From Dillenia suffruticosa (taxonomy: Eukaryota; Streptophyta; Magnoliopsida; Dilleniales; Dilleniaceae): a stretch of 64,000 nt of DNA. Position numbers and translations under genes: made by a program. The notes under the pieces were generated by a model. The model was not told the DNA's origin and did not search any database. It saw only the letters and a list, made by a program, of their open reading frames with translations. The stretch covers positions 15,191,001 to 15,255,000 of the forward strand of contig JAVTVX010000026.1 of assembly GCA_033439265.1 (NCBI GenBank), given 5' to 3'. Positions 31,750 through 43,900 of this stretch are shown in pieces; the stretch's first letter is position 1; each line of letters opens with the position of its first letter.

Positions 31750-34702
31750 TTACATCTCAAATTTCTGAAGACCTTCATTTCTTTGTGCCAAGTATGCATC
31801 ACAGTCCTTTGGTAGATCTTTTGCAGGATTGCCTGAAAATGGGAGACAGAGAGAAGACCTAAGTGAGAGGTCACAACATTGGCCTCCTAAAATTCGTGGG
31901 AAAAACCAGATGCAATATGGAGGATCCATTATTTCAGTATATCGGAGGCATTTATATTGGTTCTAGTCTAAACCTAAAAATTTGTTTGAGGGAACACATA
32001 ACCTGAGCATATCTTCTACAGATGCAGATTGGCTCTAATTATGAGCAAACCAGTGGGCATCTGGTTGAGACATGGCGCAACCCATTTGGTCATATCTAGA
32101 GCAATGCCAAACCTATCATACATCATGTACCGAATCTTTCAATTCATTTGACAATGAGTTCGGTAGATGATTAGCTAAAACAAACACTATAGCACACTCG
32201 AGGAAAATTTCAGTATCTGCATAGAGAAACTATAATCCTATTTAAGCAGTAATCTAAAATATAATTATATTAACACTTTCTCCAAGCATGTCTTTCATTA
32301 TTCAAGAAAAATTGTTATTCTTATCCATCTGGTTGTTTTCTTATCTTCTGATTTTGTTAGTACGGACAACTGCTGGAAATGAATGAGAAATTGCATTTGA
32401 AAAACTCATACTTGGAATTGGTGCTGGTGGTTTTGGAGTTCAATTTGGCTGGACCTTTACGGGGGTTGGTTGGGTTGCTCCAAAGCCTGCACATGCAGAA
32501 CATGACTTAGAGGACGAAAATAGCAAACAAATCAAGACATTAATCTAAGAATGGGCCCAATACCACATTGCACTAGCATAGAAGGCCATGAATGACTATA
32601 CATAATAAAGAATGCACAATGGTGGTGGAGGAAAGATATTCTGCAATAATAATGTCATATTGACCATCATCACTGTTAAGATTGGCAAAGACTGCGCATT
32701 CCATGACCACATGGCCATGCCCTCAGATCTTGTACCATTTTCAGGGGCTTGAGAAGGGATCATCCCCAATTACATCAACCACAAAATTATAGACCAAGGG
32801 CTTTGGCTAAATTGGTGATGAACCCTTCATAGGTCAAACCTGTCTAAACCACTCCACTTTAACTAGAAATGAAGAAAAGCAAAATAAGAACATCAAGTTT
32901 TCATAATTCAATGCATCAGGTTTTCATAATTCAACTATGTACATATTATGATCTAACATTGGAAGTCACAGTATAAACTTTTCAGCTTTGGGTGGAGGTT
33001 CTTCAATCCAAGAATTTTGTAGATGGTGTATTTCCAAAGTGTTTGAGTCCTACGGCGTCCGAAACTTTTATTTAGGCATGAGTTAGCACCTTTATTTATT
33101 AGAGATAACAAACTGCGCATCAAATGTAACACCAGAATGGAAGCATACCGTATGAATTGACACTAACTACGACAATTGAAAGCTTCAAATGGGAAGTAGC
33201 TAATACCTTCTTCTCCTTTCGCTTCAGGATCTTTACATGGCACTTTTTGATGTAGTGCATCAAATGATAATGAGAGTGTCTTGAACACAACAGCTCACTG
33301 ACCTCTGCTTTCGTAGCTAGCCAGTCTTTAATCTCATTAGACTTGACTACCTCATCTCTGTCCAATGACTCTACCCAGGAGTAAACCGGCAACCACTGAT
33401 CAGTCCGCTGAAATCTTGCTGGGTTATTGTCCATCAGATTAGTTTTCTGTTCCTGCCATAGAAAAGATAGACAACAATGAATAATTTTCACATCCGAGCC
33501 TCCAAGTAGATGTCATAACATATCTAAAGTAAAAGGGTGCAACTAGCAGAACAAAGCCATCAGATGCTAGCGGCAATTAAAATTTTTAACAAAAAGATGG
33601 CCTTTCTCTTCTTGATAAGCAAATATTGTGCATTAGGTGTTCGTATGTTATTCAATATTTCATGCAAACAAGATTAAGGTGTCCCTTCATGAGCCTCCCA
33701 ACCAAGAAACTAAATCTAGGATCAAGTAATGTACATTTCATATCCATGGAAATTTGGCACCATCCCAAGTATACCCAGATAAACGTACATTATTTTCGGT
33801 CATTCATTTCTAGAATTCTCTTTGGCTGATCCTAGGAGCTTTGGTCAACCTAAATAAGGCTAGCGAACTTCCCAGCTACCACTTGTGAGCCGGTGGCAGA
33901 TCTATACAATCTCAAGAGATATTATTCAATGAATTTGGAGAATAACTCCCGGGGGGGGGGGGGTAATCACGTCGGTAAAAGTCTACATTGCACGTTCTCA
34001 AACTTCCCAGAAGAGTTTTATACCCATAACATAGTTCTCTCATAACATAGTTCTCTCATAATTTTGTTGAGAGTGCTACTATGTTTTATGGAAAATCACT
34101 CTCCTTGTTAACCTGAGGGAAAAAATCACGTTGTTGAAATTCTACTTTGTACATTCTCAAAATTCCCATAAGAGTATTTAGAATCCACATATGTGCGCCA
34201 CCCCAGGTTTTTCATAATTCTGTCGAGAGTGCTACCATGTTTTAAAGAAAATCTTTCTTTGTTAACCAAAGTTGTATGTCTTACGCGAAATTTATTTTTT
34301 TCTCCTTAAATGATCCTTAAAAAAGTGTCACATTGTAATCTCATCAGACGAAGTGTGCTCGCAGGCAGGGCAAACCTAGTCTACAATGCAATGGAAATTC
34401 TTCGACTATTTTTGAATGGCTTTTTTTGCCTTACGTTGGATTTACCTAGGAGCAACTGGGTTATGGAATTGAATTCTGCTTGAAATTTTATCATGCAACT
34501 TGTACGCATTTCGCTTACTAAATGAATTCAATGAGAATTCAGCGTACAAATCAAATTAATGAAGCAGATAATTTGGGTAAATCAAAGATTATCTAAAATT
34601 TAGAAAACAATCGGAGAGAGAAAGAAGAGAAGAAGAAGAAGAAGAAGAAGAAGAAGAAGAATTTAGTACCTGAAGGAGTTGAAGTTGGTCGGAGGAGGAC
34701 AT
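31750..34702 (-). CDS. Conserved-looking plant protein of unknown function; incomplete exon model
   Basis: Exon 1 is 34702-34670 (MSSSDQLQLLQ, then GT). Exon 2 is 33452-33207, 82 codons starting EQKTNLMDNNPARF and containing TDQWLPVYSWVESLDRDEVV, LCSRHSHYHLMHYIKKCHVK and the basic tail ILKRKEKK. A likely C-terminal exon is 31832-31750 (NPAKDLPKDCDAYLAQRNEG..FEM, stop TAA). Exon 2 ends in phase 0, whereas the last exon needs one incoming base. A candidate exon starting at 32486 (after TGTGCAG) reads ALEQPNQPP then stop in phase 0. Either the protein ends there at 102 aa, or a small exon or a frameshift is missing from my model. No catalytic domain is visible; the protein looks small, basic and His-rich. 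The composition of exons 1-2 is clearly that of a real gene. Confidence 0.6.
33964..34280. repeat. Two-copy tandem duplication in intron 1 of the unknown gene
   Basis: Copy 1 (about 33964-34113) and copy 2 (about 34124-34278) share AATCACGT, TACATTCTCAAA, GAGAGTGCTACYATGTTTTA and TTGTTAACC in order. Copy 1 contains an additional nested repeat, CATAACATAGTTCTCT twice near 34026-34058. Confidence 0.7.
34628..34661 (+). repeat. GAA microsatellite beside exon 1 donor of the unknown gene
   Basis: About eleven GAA/AGA units lie within intron 1 immediately next to the splice donor of exon 1 (34670). On the transcribed strand this is a TTC run. Confidence 0.85.
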
Positions 34703-36999
34703 CTCAGGTAGTGCCGCTGTCGGATCCATTGGTTGCTTTTGGTCCATCGATTCACTTTTTCCTTAGAAAAAATAAATTAATAAAAAATAAAAAGACAATA
34801 TTTCAAACGCTATTAGGGTTATTCATAGAGTTGCACAATTCGTGCGTCCTCTTTTTGGAGGGTGAGCGCAAATCGGGACCTTTGCGGGCGTTTCTCATTT
34901 CAAAGGGCTTGAGCATTATTTTAAAAAAAATGTTTAATTTTAATATTATTTTATTAATTTAAATATATTTAAATTTAAAATATATTATTTTTTATTTGCC
35001 CTAAATGTAAGATTTGATCAATTAATTCTTTAATAATTATGTTCATGCAACATTAGTTATATTATTGTGACAACTTTGAATAACTATTATTCTCATAACA
35101 CAAGAATGGTATAATAATTAAAAACCATTAAAAGTAGATTTTTTTTTTTTAATAAATTATCGGTATTAGTAATGACTAAATCTAGTTTGAGATGGGTTAA
35201 ATATTTAAAAAGTATTATCTTGATATCTTTTTTTATCATACATAAAATTTGAATTTAAAATTTTATTTAAATAATATCAATACTAATACTGAATCAACTA
35301 AACGTTAATAGTCGTAAGTGTTAATATCCTAGAGAATTCCACGTCCTCAATTCGAGTGTTCTTAATAAAATAACCATTTTGCATATTGCTTGAGGTTTTA
35401 ACTTGATTTTATTTTTAATAATCAATCGATATTTAAAATTATATTTCAAGTGTTGTTGAGTTTAATTTAGAAGAAATTTTTTAAAATATAATTTTTTTAT
35501 TTTAAAATTTTAAATCTAAAATTTAATTAAGAGACGTAAATCACCGAGATAACTGACCGTTGATTTCAACAAGATACCATTGATACGCAGTCAAAATTCC
35601 CCAGGTTAATATCAAGGCAAAAGGTAAGAATCCAAAAAAGATTTTCCGGATATGGTTTCCAACACGACACGCATAATTTGTAGGCATTGCTCGGTGCTTG
35701 GGTTTGAACTAACTACCCCAAAAAAAAAATATATAGTAAAAGAATTCCAATTTAGAAAAACATAATAAATAAGAACACTAAACCCCATTCCAGTTTAACA
35801 CATTGTTACGAAACCTCTCTTTAATTTTAGAACTGACAGTTTATTTGTACTTTCTGTTTCGGTTATTTTATCCATCCATTACCACTTTACTCTCTCTGGT
35901 TTGCTTCTTTTGAGTTTTTCACCGATTCTGATTTTAATTACTATTTTAGGACTATTTAAATTAATTTTAAGATTAATAATTAAAGTTAACAATTATTTTA
36001 TAATCTAAGTTTAATTTAATAAATTATTTATTTATTTAATCATAACTTTGTTCTTGATTTTATTTGTCTTGTGATTAATTATTATAAATTTAATCATTTT
36101 ATATTTTCATTATAGAAGAGAGCTACTTTATTATTTTAATAAAATAATTATTACACAAACTCGTTTTTGTGCAACTTAATCCTTCTACCCATTAAGGATG
36201 TCTAGAATAATGGTAGATTTTGTGTTTAGTGTGGTAGACCAAATGTTATAAAATCTAAGTCTAGCAAAAATTTGATCAACCCGGTTAAAACCATATTCAC
36301 CGTTAACTAATAATATGATAGTGCTTAATCCTCAAATGTTCGGAATACATTCTTTGATTAACGATCCATGTAGAATTCCAAATTTGTAATCTTATTATCG
36401 ATTGGTATCTGAATTTTGTTTAACTAATTCGATCTGAGTACTGTGAAACTCATTAAGAAATTGACTCTCTCAAATCTCATTTTTTAATTCTCATGTCTCG
36501 AATCCGAAACCTATAGATAAGAGAGTATAATGTTTTACTATTATACTCGTAGGAGTTTGGCATTTGTGACCTTCTCTTGCACCATGTTGTGCTGTGCTAC
36601 AAACCTTGTTGATTTGTGTCTAGACGAGTTTGACCGCAGTCTAAAAAAAAAATAATGTTTCAATATATACTCTGCAACATGTAAGAATCATCTCTGCGGG
36701 GATGAAAATAAAAAAATGTAACTTCATTCATATATCCATGGTACATGGCAATGGAATAGTTGTGTTTGATCAAAAGAAAACCCAAATATAACCCTTTTTT
36801 CTCTCTCTTTTAACATTTACGGTCACTCGAAAAATAAGATAAATAAAAATCACTTCGATTTGTTATGTTTTCAAAAAATTTTAATTTGTTATATGAAAAT
36901 TATTCTAATTAAGAAATATCATAAATAAAATATATATTTTATTTGCAATGGAGGGCTTTTGACTGTCTAAGGTTTGCCTGGGCTTTGTTTTGCAACGGT
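34703..36999. other. Intergenic, AT-rich
   Basis: Promoter region of the unknown minus-strand gene followed by AT-rich DNA. No coding frame of interest. Confidence 0.5.
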
Positions 37000-37009
37000 G
37001 GGTAGAGAT

Positions 37010-37101
37010 GTTCAAGGGGAGAGTCTAATGACTACAATATCTCTTCTTAACCCGTTGATCTTTATATTCAAATCTTGACATTAAAAAAAAAAAAGAATGG
37101 A
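37010..37101 (+). mobile_element. Short tRNA-type SINE with 10-bp target duplication
   Basis: The segment contains AGTCTAATGACTACA (A-box-like), TATTCAAATCTTG (B-box-like) and a terminal A run. It is flanked by GGGTAGAGAT at 37000-37009 and 37102-37111. The same layout occurs in the SINE at 45580-45688 on the other strand. Confidence 0.6.
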
Positions 37102-37135
37102 GGGTAGAGATCACTCTTTTTGGTTGTGTGCGTGT

Positions 37136-37268
37136 GTGTTGGTACCATAGATCGAACTTCGAACCCAGATTAGTTCCCACGTAAAGCCATAACCACTAGG
37201 TCCATGTCCTATGGTTGAAATCACTGTGGCTGGAGTATTGCAAAGAAAAAAATAAAAATAAAAAAAAC
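37136..37268 (-). mobile_element. SINE fragment and adjacent poly(A)-only insertion
   Basis: On the minus strand 37215-37136 reads CCTAGTGGTTATGGC and later GGGTTCGAAGTTCGATC, tRNA-like A and B boxes. Just beyond, at 37242-37268, a 27-base A-rich tract is flanked by exact 14-bp repeats GGCTGGAGTATTGC (37228-37241 and 37269-37282). This looks like a retroposon insertion reduced to its tail. Confidence 0.5.
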
Positions 37269-37282
37269 GGCTGGAGTATTGC

Positions 37283-38640
37283 TATCCGGCCCTTTACGGT
37301 TGGGCCTTGATAGGTCCATCCATATGGCCATGTATGGCCCAAATGTTTCAACCTATTTTTTATTTTTTATATTTTCTTCTTTCGGCCAAATGAAAAGGTG
37401 AAGGGTAAATTAAAAATTTCAACCCCAGATTATTTGGGCAGTTATGAAACTCCGACCAATCGACTGGGGCCATCGCCGTCGCCATCGTTGCAACTTGCAA
37501 TACGCAGCAGCAAAATCCAAGAAGTCAAGGACCTCGAATCTCATGTGTTGGGATATTGCCGTGACGTGCAAAATTAATAAAACTGCATTATTTGAATTCT
37601 GACTTTTGAAGTACTATATATTATTTTTGTTTCAAATTAAATTGTTTTAAAAATAACACTATTCCTTTGGGATGCCAAACAATATAAAAATATTTCTTCT
37701 AATTTGAATTTATATTAGTTGCTATGTGTTAATAATTAATAATTCGCATAATTATTGTCAAAACAAAATTTATTTATTTTTTCTATTTTGAAAAAAATAA
37801 ATAAATAGGATGCGGAAATGGAAACAATAGAAATTGAATGAAAGTGGGGTCCTTGCAAAAATAATCAAAGAGGGAGTACATGCCCTAAAACTTTAAAGAC
37901 ACGTTTGTCGTTGCAAGTTGGGGGTCACTTGACTTCACATCGACGCCAGCAGAAACTTTTGTACTTTGCTTAGCTGTCCCAGAACAGCACACATTTCTTG
38001 TCACCATCACCATTACGTGGCTCTCCCGAATTCAACCAAAATTAATGATTAGGCCCTCAAATTTATTCAAAATTAAAAAAATGAAATTTATAAAATCAAT
38101 GGCAATGAATGTTGCTTGTGCATCTTCATTAATATCACACAATTATTAGAAAGAAGCGCATGTTGATGAGATAGTATGCATATAATAAATATACGTAATA
38201 TATATAAATTTTTTTACATATATATATATATATATATAAATACACATAATGTATTAAACCTTCATCACTCATAATGAGAAAAAGAAAAATAATTCATTTA
38301 ACCTTTTTTAAATAAAAAAATATTTTACAAAAAATATTCAATCTTTGTCCTCTATTTTTTTAAAGATAAAAAATAATTATTGAGACGCATTTGAATGAAA
38401 AATGTTGATAGATATTAAGCACCATATTAATCTACTTATTTTATTAATAATGATGGATTTCTAACTTTCTATGTATAAATAAATAATATAAATTATTAAT
38501 TATCAAAAAATTCATCATAATATCTTAATAAATTCATGGGAACCAATATTGTTAAAATGTATTCTAACCCTCTCATGGTTTCGATGGTTGAGGATTGGGG
38601 GTGACGTGGCGAAAATCCAAAGAACCAAGAGGGTTGCAGT
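37283..38640. other. Intergenic, AT-rich
   Basis: An AT dinucleotide run lies at about 38216-38239. No coding signal. Confidence 0.5.
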
Positions 38641-38650
38641 AGAAAAGGCC

Positions 38651-38857
38651 CACGTGTCTCCCAAAATGAGGCGAGAAGACACTTTTGCTTTTGTTTCTGG
38701 TTACAGTGCTATACGTGTCACCACACATGACGTCATCAACCTTGTACTTTTACGGAAATAGATTTCCATAAAAAAAAAAGTCGAGTTGTCGTTCTCAAGT
38801 CCCAAGTGGATGATTTTATTTTACAAAAGTGGAACCCAATCCAATTTGGCACGTGGC
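38651..38857 (+). promoter_or_regulatory. Distal ACGT-core cluster upstream of the ABI5-binding-protein gene
   Basis: CACGTGTC at 38651-38658, TACGTGTC at 38712-38719, palindromic TGACGTCA (C-box) at 38728-38735 and CACGTGGC at 38850-38857. All are classic bZIP target cores. They lie about 2.1-2.3 kb upstream of the ATG at 40915, so regulation of that gene is possible but not shown. Confidence 0.5.
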
Positions 38858-40038
38858 AACAGCCAGTCCTTTTGCTCTCGGCTCTCAAAGAATTTTGCAA
38901 GTTGTCCCCCCCTGGTGGACCCCACCTACATCATTCTTAATTGACCTCAGTCAGAATGATTGTGTGTCCTTGTCGTCCGTCAAATCCATCCTCACCGTTC
39001 GATTCTTTCGCATGGTTAGCAGCTAGCTGGTCGTGCCAGATCATCAGTTGCCAAGATTGATTTTCTTTGTGGTTTTCTGTATTCTTTATAGCCTTAATAA
39101 CGTCATTCCGGTCCCCCCTCGGTTCCTCGCCGTGGTCTAAGCTAAAATCTTACATAAAATGATAAGAAGCACGACGTGCCTACTAATTATATACTCAACA
39201 GTTTTTTTAATAAAATAAGTTTGAATATTAGTAATTATTTTAATTTATTTGATTAGTATATAATTAAATCATTTTTATTGTGTAATATAATACTTATAAA
39301 ATTCTTATAAATAATAATATAAAAATAAATTAATATGTGAATTGTTTAACCAGTAGCTTCGACCTAATAATATAATAAAGTGTATTTTCATCTTTTAATC
39401 CAAAAAAAAAGAAATTCATTAAAATGTTGTGATTCATTATAAAAATCACTAAGCTCTGAGCTAAGTTGATTGGGTTTTACTATTAATTATATCAATTTAA
39501 ATCAAATATCTATATTATATTTTATAATTGATGCTGTAAATGATTTATTCATAAAAATATATATCAACTCTTTTATATCTAAACATGTTTACGATATAAA
39601 ATTAAGTATAAATCATCTTATAAATTAACGAAAACTTTTTGTGCAGTAAGGTTCAAGAATTAAACTCTAAATTCTTTTTGTAATAAATGGTAATTCTTTG
39701 ATTTATTTGAATTAAAAATTTATTTTATTTAATTATTTTTTTAGAATATAGGGAGAAAATTATCTTTAGAAAAGCACGTTCAAGAGACCAATGCCAATTA
39801 CATTTAGAAATATAAATTCTTAATACCATTAAAAAATTTGCAAAAAAATTGAAAAAATTATAAAAAAAATTATGATAAAAAAACAATTTAATTAGTATGT
39901 GCCAAATTCTCGAAAGAAACAGGAAATTTGATGTTCGGATGACAATCTCGAATCCTTGTAGTCGTTGATCTCTTAATTAATCGTGAAGCCGTAACAAAAT
40001 AGCCCAAGGGAATCGAGGAATGAACGCGCGTTGTCGTC
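38858..40038. other. Intergenic, AT-rich
   Basis: Between the distal and proximal ACGT clusters. Open frames near 38829-39026 have no recognisable similarity. Confidence 0.5.
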
Positions 40039-40382
40039 CACGTGTCGGAATTCGAGCGTTAACCATGTTAATCACATTGTACTGCAAGACAGCTAATAAA
40101 TCTTGAAAACCTCTCCCCCGAAAAAAAACAAAAAAAAACAAAAAGATCCGACACGTGGCTAAGTAGCTAGGACCTAACCCAGACGAACACGTGTCGACCT
40201 CTCCCTCATTCATTACTCGTCTCCTCGAAGTCATAGGGTCTCTTTGTTGACACACTCGTCAAGAAAATTAAGAAAAATAAAATAGAAAAAAAATCATTAT
40301 CGGACGCCTTTTGGAGTCTCCCTGTGAACATTGTACGTCATATCCACGTGTCGAGGTTCTACCTCACCAATAGCCACGTGTC
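40039..40382 (+). promoter_or_regulatory. Dense ABA-response-element (G-box ABRE) cluster
   Basis: Five copies of the palindromic CACGTG core, each extended to CACGTGTC or CACGTGGC: 40039-40046, 40152-40159, 40188-40195, 40345-40352 and 40375-40382. All match the ACGTG(G/T)C ABRE bound by ABI5/ABF bZIP factors. They lie about 530-880 bases upstream of the ATG of the ABI5-binding-protein gene. Multiple ABREs are normally sufficient for ABA induction, so this gene is probably ABA- or stress-induced. Confidence 0.75.
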
Positions 40383-40475
40383 ATATCCTCACCTACCTTT
40401 TCCGAGGATATTTTCGGTAGAAAAAATTTCCCCATAATTATTACCCTTCTAAAGAGTAAAGAAAAAGAGGAAAGG

Positions 40476-40585
40476 GAGCCTTTCTCTCTCTCTGGGTTGG
40501 GTTGGGTTGGGTTTGATTTGATTTGATTTGGAGCCTTTCTCTCTCTCTGGGTTTGATTTGATTTGATTTTTCATTTGATTTCCTG
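40476..40585 (+). repeat. Tandem duplication in the leader of the ABI5-binding-protein gene
   Basis: GGAGCCTTTCTCTCTCTCTG followed by GGTT and TTTGATTTGATTTGATTT units occurs twice in tandem (starts near 40475 and 40530). The first copy carries extra GGGTT units. It is a pyrimidine-rich block of the kind found near plant transcription starts. Confidence 0.75.
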
Positions 40586-40914
40586 GAAGCACACCAATCT
40601 GTGAATAAGTTTTAAATACTTGCCTCTAGTGTGGTTTTCTGTTTATTTGTATTTTTTCTTATAATAATTATTCTGTCTGATTCTCCGGCGGAACCTCGAC
40701 GGAGTTTCAACTCAGAAACACATTCTCCGTAGTTGTTGCTCTTTTTTCTTCATGATTTTCAAGTGTTTTTGATGTTTTACTTATTAAAAATCATATGTTT
40801 TCAATGGTTACCTCTGAATCTGATCAGAGATTCGTTAAATCTAGGAAATTACTTGCAGAAGTTGTGATCTTGTGAACTTTTGATTTATTTCTTATTGGTT
40901 TTTGGATTTGGGTG

Positions 40915-43900
40915 ATGGGTGAAGTTGATGAAGTGTCAAGAGATCTGTTACAGAGATTCATGGCAAATACTAACACGAACCCATTTCAAAATCAGTCTGA
41001 ATATGGAGAAGAAGATGAGAGAGAAGAAGAGATTGAGCTAAATCTTGGCCTTTCACTGGGAGGGAGATTTGGGGTTGACGAGAAAAAGAAGCTACTCCGT
41101 TCATCTTCAATTGCAGGCACAATTCCGATAATCCGAGACGAGGATGCAGTCGCGCCGATGATGCCTGCATCCTATCCGACGTTGACAAGATCCTCGTCGT
41201 TGCCGACGGAGACAGAGGAGGAATGGAGGAAGAGGAAGGAGTTGCAGACATTGAGAAGAATGGAGGCAAAGAGAAGAAGGTCAGAGAAACAGAGAAATTT
41301 TAAGAATGAAGAAACGGAGCATTTGAGTATAAGAGGAGGACTAGGAGGTGGTGGAGTAAAAGCTGAGAGAGAACAGCAGCAACAGTGTGGTGGTGGGGTA
41401 GTCAAACCTGTGAATTCTGCGGTGCCATGTTGGATGGCTGCAGCTCGACAAGCACTTCTTGGAAGAAGCGTGATTGATTTGGGGGGAAAAGGGAAGGTGT
41501 TAGGGAGAAGTGGAAGTGGAGCTTTTCAGAGCTACTTGCCGCCGTCTGCGCCGTCACCAGGATCGGCGGAATCGCGATGTGGGAGCTCGTCAGGGATGTT
41601 GGAGTTAGACAGCAGACTTATTCAAGGTAACCTACATTGTTTTATGAGTGTTTAATAGATTTGTTTGCTGCTATGTTAGTTGGACCGTTTTAGGTAGATG
41701 TTTGCTCTCTTCCACTGTCACGAATCATGTTCTGAAACAGTGACAGAAAATGAAATCTTATAACTTTTTAACTTGTTAATTCACTGTTCAAGGCCATCAC
41801 TTTGTTGGAGATTTTTAGGAAAATTTTCGTCTCTCCGTGGAGTTCATTCACCACCAAGTTACTATACAACATTTGTTACTTAAATGGAAAATTTGGAATT
41901 TGCAGTGCCATTTTTTTCGGAAGAAATACTAATGTCAGCTACCACAAATAGAAATTATTAGCCAATGGGGAAAAACCTTAGAATTTCGGAGAAATGGGAT
42001 GGATGCTTCGCAAAGGGTAGCAGTTGAGACAAAAGGAGCAGCTGCTTTGTTCCACATTAATTCCATTAAGGATCTTATCACGCATCCTTCTTTGATTTCT
42101 ACTCGTTGTTGCTTATATAGTGAAAAAGGATGAAGATGGAAATAGGGCTATAATGCAATCTTTATGGGGAAAATTTCAAATGAGGTTTCTGTTAGATTGA
42201 TTAATTTTGTCGTTAGGGATCACTGGGATGATATGGGATACATTGCAACCTGCATTTGACTATGTAAATAAGTGGATATATGTTGGGCTTATTAGGGAAA
42301 AATTTGTGGAATTTTTTTTTTTTTTTGATTTTGAAAATTTTACCAAATATCGTTTAGCTTAATAAAGTAATTGCTTCTGTATTCAAAGTTGGCAATTTGA
42401 TAGATTATTTTCCCCTATAGTTGAGTTGGTGGGTCATTCGCTAGAAATTGCTAGATATAGGTGAAACACTTAATAGATAGCAATAGATACATGTAATTAA
42501 GGTTGTCTTCACGCATATTTATGTTGTTATCTGTTATTTAGGACACTCATGGACCATTTTTGAGGGAAGAGGAAAATAATTTCAGAATTTCAGAGAATAT
42601 CAATCAGCTTAGAAATTGGGTTAGTAGGTGCTCCATTCAGAGAGGTATTGGGTATGATCATTATCCAAAAATTAATGAGTTTCTGCACATTCTGCCATTT
42701 TTTTTATGGCCAAGGGATGGCTCCCTATACAACAACGGAGACTGGGGCATTAGAGTCATTTCTTCGTCCTATAAGTAGGGGTTAGAAGACACCTAGACTA
42801 GCGGGAGGTGAGGAAAACGGTAAGGTGAAATCATGTTGCTTAAGTATGAAGTTTAAGGTAATATAATTATTTTAGGGGATAGGAGTTCAAAATTCTCAAT
42901 TTTGGACAAAGTTTGGTTAAAGCACATGAATTAGGGTAACAAGGACTCAAAGTTTGGTTGAAGCACGTAAATTAGGGTAATGAGGACTGTAAAGTTGAGT
43001 TATAGTTGCATCTCATTTTTCTCTTTGGGCACTTTAGGGTCAAAATTGTTCCAAATTAGTGCCGTAATCAGTTCTGCTGAAGATGTGTTTCTATCTTGTG
43101 TATCAAGTTGGAGCCTCCTTTGATTCAAATAGGAATGGTGTTTCTGTCATTGCCCGAAAGAACAAAGTGTGATGGCGCACAAGGTTGTTCAATTGGGTTT
43201 CAGATCATTGCACAATGAATTGGTTAGATCAACTAATCTTGGATCATATGGTGAATCTCAAAATCGATTGGCATGGCCATTGTTTCACAAGAAGAAGAAA
43301 AGAATACTAAACTGGAACTGTAAGAATAATAATAGAAGAATCTGGAGCAACTCTTATTAGAATTTCAGTCTATATAATTGAATCCACATGTTTGCTGTAT
43401 AGATCTGATGCAATAAGCTGCAGCAGTCCATTTTCCTCACAACGCAGTTTGAAATGTAAACTCTCCTGCAATAGAAAAAATAACCATGAGTGGACATGCT
43501 TGCGTGAGGGGGGGTGTATCTGTGTTTTTTGTGTGCGCGCTCGTGTGTGGTGAGAGAGATTGAGAGAGAGAGTTGTAGTACCCAGGTTAAGACCTAGTAT
43601 GTTGCCAATTATGATGCATACCATCCCTGTAGACAGGTTTTTATGTTCTACCTCCTTCAGATGCAACCAGGATACCAAGAAAAGGTAGGTATGGACAAGA
43701 TCTGTAGGATTGTAACTGAACCAGCTTTAATAGGGAGGTTTTCTGGATAAACTGGAATTGGTTCGGCCTAATATGTTCCAAATAGATGATGTTTTATTGT
43801 ATATTGTCAAAGATATGTTGGTGAGGCATCTCAGATCTTCTAATTTATGCTGATAACAATGAAACAGAAAGGATGCTTCTACTGGGTGCTGATCTAAGTT

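Noticed and set aside
41172-41405. Minus-strand frames inside exon 1 of the AFP-type gene
   Set aside because: Pro/Ser/Cys-rich antisense of Glu/Arg/Gly codons in a well-supported exon.
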